From Anaeramoeba flamelloides (Eukaryota; Metamonada; Anaeramoebidae), in assembly GCA_027625915.1 (NCBI GenBank), contig JANTQA010000023.1, forward strand, positions 5,890,001-5,954,000: a stretch of DNA of 64,000 nucleotides, read 5' to 3'. Positions 1 to 12,786 of this stretch are shown here, in pieces (position 1 is the stretch's first letter; every line of letters begins with the position of its first letter). A model generated the notes under the pieces. That model searched no databases. It saw nothing but the letters and a program-made list of their open reading frames with translations, and was not told the origin of the DNA. Made by a program: the position numbers and the translations under genes.

Positions 1-5
1 AAGAG

Positions 6-614
6 TTACTCAAATTTGGGATCAAAATGGTTTTTTGGTATTTGTTGGTTAATTTGAGAATTAAAAGAATTAGAACGAAAAAATTTCTCTATTTTGGATT
101 GTTGTGTTGTTATTGACTTGGACGATTTCCAATCGCGGTTATGAACAAACCCAGAGGAAGATCCAATTTTGCCTTTTGTTTGTTGCATTTTTAAGATCTG
201 TGAGCCAGTTTTTCTTTGGATTGTGGATTCAGGATCGTCTCCGTTTAAGATTTGCTGGAGGGAAACAGAAACGATCGGGTAACTTTTTAATAACAACTGC
301 GTTGAAAAGGAATTATTTTTGTTTAACCTTCGAAGCAAACTTTCAACTTTCTCACAAATTGACCACACAGCAAATGAGTTTTCAAAGGTTTGGGTGAGTA
401 CCAGAATATAGACAGATTCAATTAATCGATAAAATAATCTATATTTCTTTTCAAGCACCAAAAGTTCTCCTGATGGATGCACTTGGTTTTCTTTATACAG
501 AAACTCTGTAAATTCAGTGCACACTTGGTGTGTTTTAAAGGATGGAAAGCCTGTCATTGTTTCAACAAACAAATTTGTTCCATCAATTGTCTTTAGTATC
601 AACGATGCAGCCAT
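6..614 (-). CDS. Longin-domain adaptor medium-subunit-like protein (delta-COP/TCUP type), N-terminal part
   Basis: Reads from ATG at 614 towards the left edge; 202 codons to a stop at 6-8. Residues 1 to about 100 look like the longin domain at the start of coatomer delta and adaptor or TSET medium subunits: a hydrophobic start (MAASLILKTI), then FYRLIESVYILVLTQ, which parallels the 'RYVYQPLENLYLLLIT' block of delta-COP, then a helix (WSICEKVESLLRRL). The rest is polar, Ser/Gln/Lys-rich linker. Family members usually carry a mu-homology domain after the linker, and none is present here. A GT (GTAACT) falls at positions 9-8, just before the apparent stop, so the stop may lie in an intron and the gene probably continues beyond the window. 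Such proteins form cytosolic vesicle-coat complexes. The family call rests on pattern resemblance only; which complex it belongs to is not decided. Confidence 0.45.
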   Translation of the reverse strand: MAASLILKTIDGTNLFVETMTGFPSFKTHQVCTEFTEFLYKENQVHPSGELLVLEKKYRLFYRLIESVYILVLTQTFENSFAVWSICEKVESLLRRLNKNNSFSTQLLLKSYPIVSVSLQQILNGDDPESTIQRKTGSQILKMQQTKGKIGSSSGFVHNRDWKSSKSITTQQSKIEKFFRSNSFNSQINQQIPKNHFDPKFE

Positions 615-2132
615 AATTATTTTGTAAAAAAGTAAAAATTAAATAATAAAAAATGAATTCCAAATGATAAATTTATTCTTAAATTGAATTCGAAGATTAA
701 GTTTCTGTTTTGTACTTTTCTTTTCTTTGGTTTTTTGAAATTATTTCTTTTTTGGGGCAATGTGATTGGTTTTTTAATTTTTGATTGAAATATAAATGAG
801 TAAAAATTCTTTTTGAAAATCTTTTTTTTAATTGAGAAACTCCTAGTTCATTAAAGATTCTTAGTTGACCAAAGATCTTATAGAAAAAAAGAAAGAAGCA
901 GTTGAATTGATTCCACAGTCAGTCTACTGCTGGATATAGCTTGATTTTTTTAAGAAAAAAGATCAAAGTAAAGTATAAATTATTTCCCATTTCTTATTCT
1001 GATACCCTTCTTTTAAGCTACGAACATCAACCTTTGGTTTGTTTAAAACTAAATAGTGTTGTAATTAATTGTATATCACATCAAAGATTGTTTTTTTTTT
1101 GATTCATTTTATCCAAAATAAACTATATTTCAAAAAGTGTGTCCAAGCTAAAATAATAAATTCAATAAAAAAATATTTTTTAGTATAAAACTTCAAATAA
1201 GAATTAAACCCTGTTAATAATTATGTTTTTAATCATTCTAATATATAAAATCCTTATATTTTTAAAATTCTTTAAAAATCAATCAAAAAATTAAAAAAAA
1301 ACAAAGTAAATTCGAAATTTTTAAAATGTACTTTACAGATTTATTATTATTATTGAACTTTCAATAAAAAAAAGATTAACAAGAAGATTGTTGATAATAA
1401 ATATCATTATTTTCGAAGGCATTTTATCAGCTCAATTTTCTTACTATTTAATGGTTTTTTCTCACCTTTTTTTTTTTTTTAGCTATATTCTTTTGAAAAA
1501 AACTCAAAAAAGACAAAAACAAAGATAAACAAAAATTTGATGAAATTAGTAAAAAATTGAAAAAAAAGAAATTTGAAAAATCAAAGAAAAGAAAGAGAAA
1601 AATACCGAAAAGGCAAAACAAAAAAATTAGCATAATAATAAAAAATTAATTTTATTTTAATTATAGACAGTTAATTTTGAGGAGAATCTGAAATAAAATA
1701 TTACAATATCACTTCATAATGATATTATGTGGTGGTCATATTTTTGAAAAATCATCTAGTTTATAAATTTATGAAAACACATTTAATTATTAAAAAAATA
1801 AAATAAAATAAGGGAAAAAATAGAGAATATGTTTATTTGGGTATGTATCATGGGTACAAAACAATAAAAAGGGGGGATAATATCACAAAAATTGATAAAT
1901 TTCATGTTCATAGAATTTTGAAACAATAAAATTAAACTTATTAATTTTCCGAATGTTACAAAGAAAAAAAAAATAATGAAAAAGAAAAAATAATAAGAAA
2001 ATAAAAAAAAATTACATAATTATTAAAAATTATATTGCTTTGATTATTTCAAAGAGAACTCAAACGGTTTTTCAAGAGGGTTCAGTTATTTAGTATGTAT
2101 TTATTTATTTTTTTTTTTTTTCATTTTTATTA

Positions 2133-2712
2133 TTATATGTCCCTACGACCCAAAAAACACTAAAAATGGAAAACTGATCAAATACTTTCCATTAATACAA
2201 TTAAAAAAACAAAATGATAAAATAAAAATAAATAATGTTTTAATTTAACTTTTTCTTGAAAACATTTTTTGCCAAAATCATTGAATTCACACTTGAAATT
2301 ATGTATATTTTTAGATACAATATCTTGTTTTAACTCATTTACTCAAACAAATTCTAAATTATGGGAATTTTCTTTTCACAAAAGGCACTAATTTGGTCCT
2401 CAAATGCTTTTTTTAGTTTTAAATGTTGAAATAAAAAAAAAGTTAAACTCAAAGGATAAACTTTCTGGAAAAGCATTCTAATTTAATATATTAACTTATT
2501 CTTTGATTTCAAACTTTTTTCAACCCCAATTTTTCAAAAAAAAAATAAAAAAGTGAACACTAATTCCAAAAAATATTTTCGATATTCAAAAGTTAAGAGT
2601 GTTTTTATTCTAAAAAAATTTATCCCAGTGGTTAATTGAATTAAGTATGAAACTTGTATTTAGAAAAATATTAATCAGAAAAAAATAGTGCTTAATTTTA
2701 TTGAGGACATAT
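2133..2712. mobile_element. 0.58-kb TIR element, family ATATGTCC, copy 1
   Basis: The ends read ATATGTCC... and ...GGACATAT, so the element is bounded by a short perfect inverted repeat. The same sequence, in reverse orientation and clearly diverged, occupies 60169-60749 with the same two ends. Shared blocks include the stretch around 2139-2160 (gacccaaaaaacac) and around 2585-2615 (gatattcaaaagttaagag). No coding capacity. It is best read as a non-autonomous DNA transposon (MITE-like). Confidence 0.65.
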
Positions 2713-2909
2713 TAAAAAAAAATAATTAATCGAGGCAAGATCTAATTATATAAATATATATTTTTTCATTTATTTTTGAAATTTATTGATTTCCGAGTAT
2801 TTCATTTTAATTTTAACATGTGTAGTATACAATTAGAACCACCTTCAATATCTTGTATATGATACTTATTGTCTAAATTATTTTAATGGTGGTTATCTAT
2901 TTATAAGAA

Positions 2910-3920
2910 ATGTGTATCGGGTTAAATCTTTGGAATTTTATGGGGGGGGTAGGCTTTAAAGATGATACACCCCAAATTGATGATAAAATTGATCAAGTAG
3001 GTGGGATAAATAAATTAAAAAAATATATATTCATTAGAATAAAATTAATCTATCGATTTAATATGCTGTGAATTCATATAAACAAAACCAAATTTTCTTT
3101 AGATATTTGGAAAAACCACTCGTTAAATTCTAAAGTTTTCAAATTGTAAAATAAAAACAATATATTATTCCCAAAAAAAGATGGGGGTATCTTAATATAT
3201 TTTTTATTTGCAAGATAATCTTAATAATAATTCTTTGCCAAGTGCCTTTGATTTATGAAGGTATTGGTATATTTTAAAGGTGGCCGTGGAGTATAATTAG
3301 AATTTCCGGTATGGGCGGTGTGATAAAGTGAAAGGTAATATGACTGATATAGGAATTAATATTTGAACATTTTAATTTAAATATTGGTTAAAAACTCAAT
3401 TTTATCAGATTTTTAAATCTCTGAATTATTTTCAGAAAAAAATTGTTAAAAATAAATTATTATCTATGAATATTTTTATTAATTTTTTTTTCTGTTTTTT
3501 GATTATAATAAAAACAATTAAAAACTTTAGATCAACGTATAGGTTATACATATATATATATATATAAAAACTAAATTTCAAAAATGATAAAAATGTTTGT
3601 TTAAAATAAATATTTTTTCCAAATTCAATGAAGGTTTAGTATTGGTATTTTTTATATTTTCATTTCTTTTTTCCAATTAGTTATTTGTTTAGTGCGACTG
3701 GAAATTTTTTTTCAAAGGTTGATATAAGGTTAAAATTGTGTTCAATGAAATAGAAAAAATCAAAAAAAAAAGTCAGATGAAGGCATTTAAATCATTTTAT
3801 CGATGGTTAATTGTTGATGAAATTTCTTATATAAATAATATTTATGAAAAATTTTATTTTTCCAAAAACAAATTCAAAAATCAAAAACAAAGATTTACTC
3901 AAATTGAAGATCCAATCTAA
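2910..3920 (+). CDS. Speculative two-exon small protein
   Basis: An open segment begins at ATG 2910 and reads through MGGVGFKDDTPQIDDKIDQ to a consensus-like donor (CAA|GTAGGT, intron from 2997). A second open segment at 3729-3920 starts after an AG, is also phase 0, and encodes a Lys-rich stretch (KAFKSFYRWLIVDEIS) ending in TAA. The phases agree and the residue mix is more protein-like than the surroundings. However, no family is recognised, the intron has a weak pyrimidine tract, and the tail at 3905-3950 is similar to repeated DNA near 27846. It could be chance or decayed sequence. Confidence 0.15.
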
Positions 3921-4362
3921 TAATTGCTTTGAAATATTCTTGTTTTTGATTTTTAGGTAAAAAGTAATTGAAGATTCCATTTGTTAAAATACAATTTTAA
4001 ACAGACAATTAATCCCTATATCTTATAAATGTCCACCTGAGATTTGAAATGGTTGTATTGAATTCAAAACATAAAAAAAAAAAAAAACAAAATGAAAAAA
4101 GCAAAAAAAAAAATCCCAAATAATAACTTTATTAGCTAATTTCGTTTGAAAAAGAAAACAGATATTCCAATAAAAAAAAAAAAGTTATTCAGTTACTAGG
4201 ATTTTTATATTAATAGTAACAACAACGTTCCAAAAGAACAAAGATCAAAAGCAATTGTATCTTTTTTTTTTTTTTTTTATCTATCAGGTCGTGAAGGGTT
4301 CCAAAATAAAAAAAAAAATAACTCTTGAAACAAGATAGATATTTTATTTTCTTCATTCAAAT

Positions 4363-5792
4363 TTAGTTAAAGGCTTTCCAGAAAAGATCAGTCTCACCAG
4401 TTTCCATATATCTAGCGATTGGTGTGTGTAATGGTTTATTATTCTTTGTGAGATAATCCATTGCGAATTTGATTCCACCGGCCTTTTCTTGTTTGGTTGA
4501 TTTGAGACCACACCACACGAGAAGAGAGAATCCAGTATCAAGAAGGAATACATCATTGGTGTCAAGTTGGCTTTTGTTAATATCACTGCCTTCAGAGACT
4601 TTAGAGAATTTAAGTTCGCCAGATTCGTCGCTGATTAACCAGAGTGATTTGGTTGTTTTTTGGTTTTCAAATTCAAGATCGTCTCCACCTTCTTGTGCGC
4701 TTTTAATTTTAGCTTTACCGCCGAGGAGATTCCAGAATTTTCTTGAGGTTTCGGATTGATCCATTACATGGATTGTTGGTTGTCCTTTTCTTTCACCTTT
4801 GATGGAATTTGAAACTTCACTTGCTTTTCTTTTTTCCATGAAGTTACTCTTCTTTCCGTGCCATTGGTACAAATCTAAGCCTATTTATTGTTAATTTGCA
4901 TGAATTTTATTCATTATTTAGGGGGGGTGAAAAATCAAATACAAATAAAGGTTAATTGTGATCTCTAAAAAAATCAAAAAAAAAAAAATAAATAAAAAAA
5001 AACAAACCTGAATCAAGAACAAAGCAATCTCCTTCGTTAAGACTTGCAACTTCGAGTGGTACTTCTTGTACTCTGATTTTTTTTTTTCCTTTAATGTGGA
5101 ATAATCTTGCTGTATATCTATTAAGATTTTTTTTTTTTTTGTTTTTTGGTTTTGAGGTTGACAAGAAAAAATTAGATATTTAACAAAAAAAGATCCTGGT
5201 GTTTTGGTATGATTGAAAAAAAGAGAGAAAAAGTTACTTTTCTGGTTCGATGTGGTTGAATCCTATTTTGTAAAAATTAAAAAGGAAAAAAAATTTAATA
5301 TTTAAAAAAAGAGAAAAAAAAAAAAAAAAAAAGGAGAAAAAAGTTAGGTGTTGCTAAAAATCATCAAATAAAAAAAGAATAAAAAAACAAAAAATAAGCA
5401 GTTTTAATAACAATACCTGAATCAATTCCACCTTTAAGGTATCTAATTCCTCCTTCAAAGAGATCGAGGAATTGTTGTGATTCATATCCTTGAACTTCTC
5501 TGTGTTGGATTGGTGCACCACCGAGATAGGTATCAAGTTCTACAGTTTTGTAAGCTGCAGTACCTTGTTCATCTTGGGTCGAGTCCTTTCCTAACCAGAA
5601 GTAAATATCATGATAGAGGGTATTGAGATTTTCTTTTTTCCAGGTATGAAGAACAATAAAAGCGTCTCCTTCAAAAAAGTCTGAGAATGGGCTAAATTCA
5701 ATGACTTTAAATTTTTCAATACGCCATTTTTTGAGGCCAACAGTTTTTCCAACACCTTTCCAAGCTTCGTCAAATTCGTTAATATCTTGCAT
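4363..5792 (-). CDS. Severin/fragmin-like actin-severing protein (three gelsolin repeats)
   Basis: Four exons with GT-AG introns and consistent phases: 5792-5417, 5262-5238 (a 25-nt micro-exon), 5117-5008 and 4880-4363, giving 342 aa, close to the roughly 362 aa of Dictyostelium severin. Gelsolin repeat 1 shows [30 protein letters not shown] and [16 protein letters not shown]. Repeat 2 shows [19 protein letters not shown], which is completed only by splicing exon 3 to exon 4. Repeat 3 shows [20 protein letters not shown]. The start is ATG 5790-5792 (MQDINEF), placed just before the conserved WKGVG block; an upstream in-frame ATG adds only an AT-rich tract. From family knowledge, severins cut and cap actin filaments in a Ca2+-dependent way in the cytoplasm. 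All hallmark blocks are present, so it looks functional. Confidence 0.92.
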
Positions 5793-8348
5793 GATTAAAT
5801 ATATTTTATAACAATAAAAAAAAATGAAATAGTTTGGTTTTTTTTTCCTTTTACTCAACTTTGTATGTTGTTCTGTTATTATGTGCAGAGCATTTATTTT
5901 TTGGAAAAATGGAAAGTTTCTATTTTCATGTTACTTTTTTTTCAATAAAAAAGTTTAGTTTTTAAATAAAGTTTTAGAATGTCAAATTTTTTGTTCGGAG
6001 TAAATGAACATTATTATTTACATTTTAGTGGTTAAAGTCAACAGATGGGTAGAGCCCATACCAAGCACCCTTTTGAAGAATTCATGTTTGGATAAGAATT
6101 TACAAAAATAAAGCAAATGATAAAAATCTATTAACGGGTTGTGTGGTTCCAAAAAAACCCAAAAAGTTTTATTTTAAATTGGTTACCCCTCCGTCTATTT
6201 ACTCTTTTTTCTGATTTAAGTGACAGTATTTGTTGAATCTCCAAGAGTACTAAAATTTTTTTTTCTTGGAATTATTTTATTTCTCTTACTTTGAAATTTC
6301 AAAGTTCTTAATTGGTGCATACTTTTCCTATTTTTATGAGGGGTTTACCTTTGACTTTATTCTAAATTTAATGGGGCTAACTCCTATCCCAAAAATTTCA
6401 GGAATCTACGAAAAATTGAACAATCAGAATAACATTGACTCTTAAGTCATTTATACTACAGATACCAACAGAACAATTACATCATAAAAAATTCAATTAA
6501 ACCCGATAAACAAACACCATTATCAACTTTTAGAGAAAATAATGAACTGAGTCAAAAGAATACATTTTTATATCATATTTTTTTATTAAAAAGATTTTAT
6601 TTTTTTGTTTATAGATTTTTGGATCAAATTAAATAAAGAAAAATCAGAAAAAACATTTTTATTTTTCAGAAATCTCACTTTTAGTGAATTAAGACTGTTT
6701 AAATGAAAAAAATAATATTTAAAAATTATTTTCATTTGAAAAAAACTAGAAAAATAAATCAAATATTGAGAATTTTTAGATCCCAAATAATTGATCTTCT
6801 ACAGTAGTCAAAATAAAGTGTGCAAAAAGATTTAATGGTGTTTCAAAATAAAAAGCGTGTTTTTTTGTTATAGAACACCTATACATTAACCAACCCAAGA
6901 AACTGATAATAAACCCTAAATAAATCTGGTATTGATTTCTTAAAGTTCTATTATTTAAAAAGATATTCTAAAAATGAAGGATCAAATTGCAAAATAAATC
7001 TCAAAAAATAGAGTAAATTTTTATAAAATTTTTTTTAAACAAAAAAATTCAAAAAAATTGAGAAAATTTGGAAAATTTTCAACTATTTGCATTCATAATT
7101 TAAATTTTACTAAAAATATCCAAATGTTTACTTTCAAAATTGATTTGAACCCAGGTATACTATTCGACAGTCAATTGGATGTTACCTTGTTACAATAAGA
7201 AAAAAAAACACGGATAATATTTTGAAACATGGATTAAAGTCATTGTACACATATTATTTTGATCACTGTATATTATGTTTAAAAATTTGATATATTTCTT
7301 GATATTTAAAATATTAGATAATATTCCTTTTCAAATATTACAAATATCAACAACGAAATATTATTAAATTTCAAGTTTATTTGATAAGATCAATTATTTT
7401 TTTTTTTATTTATTAGAATTATTTATTTGAATTAATTTAAATTACTTTGAAAATAATTAGAATTTCAATAAAAAAATTAAAAACGATTAGTAGTATTTAA
7501 ATTTTGGGTTATTAAAAACCAATTGAACGAATTGGGATTAGATTATGAATTAATGATTAAAAATAATCATATTTAAAAGGGGGTTCGTTTTGTTTTAATT
7601 TGTTTTTAAAAAGTATAAATGAATATTTTATTGAGGTTTTGATTCAATTAAAAGATTATTTTTTCTGGTATTTAGATACAATAATATACTAAATTCAAAA
7701 AAAAAAAAAAATAATAATTATACTATATGAAATATCTATATATCTTGGTTTAATGAGAGAACCACTTTTTTAACAATTTATACTTCTTGTTTAACCTATG
7801 AATAATTACGAATTTGGTGGTTTTATTTTAAAGTAATTTTTTTGTACAAGGCCTCCAAAAACAATTTGGTATATGTATTCTTCGAAGGAATTGTTTGTTT
7901 GAGAAATAATTCAGATAATATATTAAATTTTGAACTTTTCAAAAAGTTTGAAACATGAATTAAACCCTTTTAAAAGAAGAACCAACTTCTACAAATCACA
8001 TAAAAAAATAAGTTTGATATTACAATAATCACATTTATCAGTATTTTTCAATTTCAAAAGTATGTTTTATTTTGAATTACTATTTAATTTAATCATTTTT
8101 TTTTATTTTTAAGTGTGCTTACACTTTGTAAACTGTAAATAATTATATATATACGTTGATTGAAGAAAGGCACTTTAATAAAAATTCACATTTTCTTATT
8201 GAAACTCTATTTTTTTGAGATGTTTTATTCAAGAAGTAATATACCATTGGTTTTGCCTCAAATAATAATATTTATTTTGAAAAGCAAATAAAATGCAGAC
8301 ATTGGTTTAAAAACAAGAAAAACAGAAAGAAAAGCAAGCAATGAAATA

Positions 8349-8441
8349 GAATCGGGATTTACTATTAAGGCTTAAGTACCCAAGAGCTCTTAACCTTTCA
8401 AGAGAAGGTTTTGGAGTGACAAAATTTATGACTCCCGATTC
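8349..8441. other. GC-richer 93-nt potential hairpin, possible structured RNA
   Basis: A perfect 9-bp inverted repeat (GAATCGGGA at 8349 and TCCCGATTC at 8433) encloses further small stems: AACCTT/AAGGTT around 8391-8409 and GGAGT/ACTCC around 8413-8435. GC content is visibly above the flanks. It has no TΨC-like loop or anticodon arm, so it is not a tRNA. The plus strand is also open here for about 34 codons, so a decayed exon is an alternative. Confidence 0.2.
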
Positions 8442-8647
8442 AAAGAATAATTAAAAGAACACTTTAATTACAGTCATATGAAGCATTCCAAACACAATTT
8501 AGTTAAATAAAAGAAACTAAAAAAAAAAAAAAAACAATTAAATAATATTTTAATCTATTTAATGCTTTTTAGACCTATGAAGTTAAAAAAAATGTTAAAT
8601 ATTTCCTTAAATGTTAAGAATATGTAAAATTTAAGAAAAAAAGCATA

Positions 8648-8844
8648 CAGCCAGTTTCACTTTTAAGGCACAAACTTTCAACGAAATTTAAGGCACAAAA
8701 AAAATCTCAAATTAAAGCACAAACTTCAAATTCTCGGAAAAATAAATCGTAAAAATCAAAATTACAAATTTTGTGCCTTAATTTGAGATTTTTTTGTGCC
8801 TTCAATTTCGTTGAAAGTTTATACCTTAAAAGTGAAAATGACTG
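8648..8844. mobile_element. Tc1/mariner-like MITE, copy 1
   Basis: 197 bp flanked by TA on both sides (8646-8647 and 8845-8846). The terminal inverted repeats are long: the left begins CAGCCAGTTTCACTTTTAAG and the right is its near reverse complement. The two arms pair over most of the element, giving a hairpin with a short AT-rich centre. The TA target duplication and CAG start are typical of Tc1/mariner-type MITEs. Related copies lie at 28516-28715 and 46585-47004. Confidence 0.85.
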
Positions 8845-10093
8845 TATAATAATAAAATTAATTAAAATGAAATGATAAAATTGATCTTAAATGGAAAATT
8901 TAATCATTTAAAACCCAAAAAATATATTTTATAACTTATATCCATGTAGTTTTTTCTACCATAATAACACCTTTATAACAAATTCATTTTGGTAGATAAT
9001 GGGAAATTTACCCAATGATATTTTTATATTGTTTTTTACAATTAATTAACAATTTCTAAAAAACATTGCACTTGTTAAATTTTATTGATTTAAAGCCGAG
9101 TTTCCCTATAGTTGAGAAAAATAGACGAAATTGAAGTTTTTTTTTGTTACTATTCGAAAGGAGATAATTTATAATAAAAAATTTTTTTAGTCCGGCGAAA
9201 ACCCCATTTTCTATATTATACTTTCATTTAAAAAAAAAAATATGTTCAACATATTTTCATTAATTAGAAATTATATAAATTACCACCATCCTCTCTTTGA
9301 AAAGATAAATAAGAGGATAAAAAATGAAAAATAAAAAAGGTAAAATAATCAAAATTAATAAAAATATAATAAATTAAGTTTTAGAAATTTGGAATGGGTA
9401 TACTGATTTTTAATTCTTAATATCTTTAAAATATTAGATATAACAACTTAGCCAAATTTCAAACTTAGAGGTTAACTTTTTTATTCTTATTTTTTTCTTT
9501 TTGTACTCATCTTTCAAAAAATAAAAAGATTACACCATATTTTTATCTATCAAGCTATATTCTTTATTATCTCTAAACACTTTAGTAAATTATTATTAAA
9601 AAAAAAAAAAATAATTAAAAAATTTTACTTCTGATGAAAAATCTGCTCCGATTTTTGAAATTAAGCTTACTACGAGAAAAAGAATAATACCAAAAAAAAA
9701 ATTAAAAAAAAATTTTATACTTTAAATATACCAATAAAAATAAAAACTATATCAATAAGATTCATAAATGTGTATTTAATTCTTCCAGAAATCATGGTTT
9801 TAATGATTAAAATTTAGAACTCAATTAATTTATGATTATTTTAATATACACACAAACCAGTCAAAAAAAAATGATTATCCCCCTTTAAAAATAGTTAAAG
9901 GAATATATTATTAATTTCCTGATGAGAAATGAGAAAAAAAATTAATAAACATATTTTAAAATAAATATCATATATATTCGCTCAAGTAATGTTGAGATTT
10001 TACATGATTTTATATTGCCAATTTAAAAGCAGATTTATCAAGAGAATGATTTTTTATAAAATATATAAAAAAATTAATAATTCTTATTGGAAA

Positions 10094-10672
10094 TATAAAC
10101 TCCATTTCACTCAAAGGGGCTCAGCCAAAAATGAAAAAGTCACTTTATTTTTAAGAACCAACCAAACTTAGATTGTTTAGAAATACGAGAAATAATAAAC
10201 TTCATATAAGAGTCCATAATTATAAAAGAAACCCCTGAACAAACCATAAATTTTAAAAAAAAAAAAAAGTTAAAAAATTTTTTGGGCCCCATTCATTGGA
10301 ACGTCTCGTGCAAAATTCTCAATTTTTTTAGGAAATTAAAATCGTTGATAATAAGATTTTTTACTTGTAAATGTATGAATTTTAAAAAGAACATACAAAG
10401 CTTAACTTTTCTTAAGGTTTATTTCGTTTTTCAAACAATTTTTTTTTTCAAATTTAATTTTTAAAAAAAAAATAAAAAAGAAAAAAAAAAAAAAAAAAAA
10501 AAAAAAGCAAAAAGCAAAAAAAAAAAAAAACAAAATTTTACAAAATGAGAAAAAATGATTTTGATCTAAAAATTGAAATTTTTAGTTTGATAAGAGTAAT
10601 GGATTAAACTCATAGAATGTCTTCCATTTCTTCAATAAAACTGGTCCCCTTTGACTGAAAAAGAGTTTATAA
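10094..10672. mobile_element. CAGTCAAAGG-family TIR element, copy D
   Basis: The left end is TATAAACTCCATTTCACTCA followed by AAGGGG. The right end is CCCCTTTGACTGAAAAAGAG followed by TTTATA, an inverted match of about 26 bp. The interior (for example, around 10300 and 10380) matches the element at 39170-39714 in the same orientation. It contains long A-runs and no reading frame of note. Confidence 0.7.
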
Positions 10673-12009
10673 TATAAAAAAAAATGATAAGTAAAAAAAC
10701 ATTTTTTACTGAAAATTATATATACTTGAGTTTATATCATTATTTTTAAATTAACTTTCTGGACATGTAGATTTACAAAAAACAATTATTTAGATATAAT
10801 TTTAAAGGGTGAAATATGTTCTGTTTAATCCATTGTAATTTCTAATAAGTAATGGAAAGTGTAATAACAATCAAAAAAATAATTAATTAGAATTTCTTCA
10901 GAAAAAATATTTAAAATAAAGTTTGTTTTCTATATTTCTTCTTAATTTATTTTTTTTTTCATTCTAAATTTGATTTTTAAAATTAAAAAAATATATATGT
11001 TATTGTATGAAAGAAACATACAGTTAATTTTAATAAAAGGGCAACAATATCGTAAGTACATAAACCGACTTATTAAAACAATTAAACACAGTTATAAACT
11101 TTCCAATTTTATTGGAATTTTTTTGAGATTAAACCTTTTAGGAAAAAAATTTTTTTGATCAAAAAGAAAAAAATACCCAATTAGAAACCCAAAAAATATC
11201 CAATAAAACCAAGATTTGAAAATTTAAATATATTTTAATTATATAATAACATACCAAAAAACAAAGTGAATTGTTATCAAGAATCAATAAATTGTATATA
11301 ATGTGTTTGAATATCTAAATACGTTTATGACGATTGGCTTTAATAAAGACATTTAAAAATAAATTTGCCACTCTTCTTTGGACATAGTCGATATAAACAA
11401 GTAATTGTTCAAATATCACTGCAAAAAAAAAAAAATGACATATGACACATTAAGATTGATTTACTCTTAAAGAATTTAATATTTTAGATAAACTATAGAA
11501 TGGTTCCAATGTGCTATCAACAACCTCAAAATTCTATAATCGAACAAAAAAACTTTTGTTTCAAATTTTTTAGGTTTTAAAATTAGATAAAAAAATCAAT
11601 AAAAAACATCAGTTAACATGTATCTTCACTTTCCCAAATTTACAAAAACCTGAGGTTTTTACCATTTAAAAACAATGATAGAAAAATACTTTTTATTTTA
11701 AGTGGTTTCTTTGATTCCAATTCTTGAGAAAATTTACTTTTTGTCTTGGTTTTTACAAAAAAAAAAAAATTATCAATTGATGAAATCGAAATTAAAATTT
11801 CTCTATTCTAATATGATAGAAATGGAATTTTATCGGATGATATGAAAGGAATTGAATTTTCTATTTCATAAAAGACACTTTTATAATAATTAATTAATAG
11901 TGCGATATTATAACTTCTCATTAAAGGATTTTGAGTGTTTTATTAGTTCATAGATAACATTAAAAATTAAACTAAAATTCAAAATTTTCCACACAGATAA
12001 AACATTCCA

Positions 12010-12400
12010 GACAATCACATAATACAATTTCATTCAAATTTGAGAAAATTTTGATTTTTGTAAGTTATGAAAATCATTTTTTTATCTTTTAGTTTTTGTT
12101 TTCATTTCATTGTTTGAATTACGTAATTTGTTTCGTTCGATCAAAAATTTTTTTCAACCATCGATATTAGGTTAAAGTTGAGTTTTTCCAAATGGAAGAA
12201 CTCATATAAAATTAGTTGGTAGTATCTAACCATTTGATCGATCAATATTCCTAATAGAATTTCAACAAATTTACTAATGTATTTTTTTGTTTTGCTCTCT
12301 CCAAAATTTTTAACACACCCTAGATTTATTTGTATTGATAATTATTTATTTATTGTTTTGTGAGTATTGTAATTTATAAACAAGTGTTAGCATTTCAATT
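12010..12400. repeat. Dispersed duplicated block, copy 1
   Basis: About 390 bp that align in the same orientation, with many substitutions, to about 55778-56150. Shared words include atacaatttcattcaaat, the area around catttgatcgatcaatattc and gctctctccaaaa. No terminal inverted repeat is evident, so the mechanism is unclear. Confidence 0.55.
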
Positions 12401-12786
12401 AGTAAATGGTTCTAATTTGGTATTTCTTCTTTAATTGATTAAATAAGTTTTTTTTTTCACAAATTGAATTTTGGTGTGTTAAAAATTTTGAATTGGAGTT
12501 TATATCTAAAATTCAAAAATGCAGAACAAAAATTTAAATGTTAAAAAAAAAAAAAAAAATTATTTTGAATTCTTCTATTCTATTAAATTCAAATTAATTA
12601 ATAAAATGCTTGAAAAAAAAAACAAACAAACAAATAAAAAAAAATCAAAGAAATAATTCAATTAAAAAAAAATAATAAAGAAGAAAAAAAGGCACAAGAA
12701 AAAAGTAAAGGGAAGGGGTGAAAAAAAAAGCAAAAAGTTAAAGAGAATGAAAAACAAATGTAAATAGAAAGAGTAATAAAAAAAAA

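Larger units (their letters stand above)
615..4362. other. Gene-poor AT-rich spacer
   Basis: Mostly A/T runs and short low-complexity stretches. It holds one dispersed element (2133-2712), a (TA)n run near 3549-3565, and two protein-like open segments (2910-3071 and 3729-3920) that are described separately with low confidence. Nothing else supportable was seen. Confidence 0.6.
5793..12786. other. Gene-poor spacer with repeats
   Basis: Seven kilobases without a convincing gene. It contains a TA-flanked MITE (8648-8844), a CAGTCAAAGG-family element (10094-10672), a duplicated block (about 12010-12400) and a GC-richer hairpin (8349-8441). Short GC-enriched islands at about 6031-6115 and 7136-7200 have brief open frames but no recognisable domain. 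Confidence 0.55.

Noticed and set aside
104-397. Plus-strand open frame of 97 codons
   Set aside because: It is antisense to the longin-domain gene and has no recognisable motif.
8349-8441. tRNA
   Set aside because: The overall length and closing stem are suggestive, but there is no TΨC-type loop, no D-arm and no anticodon stem of the right size.
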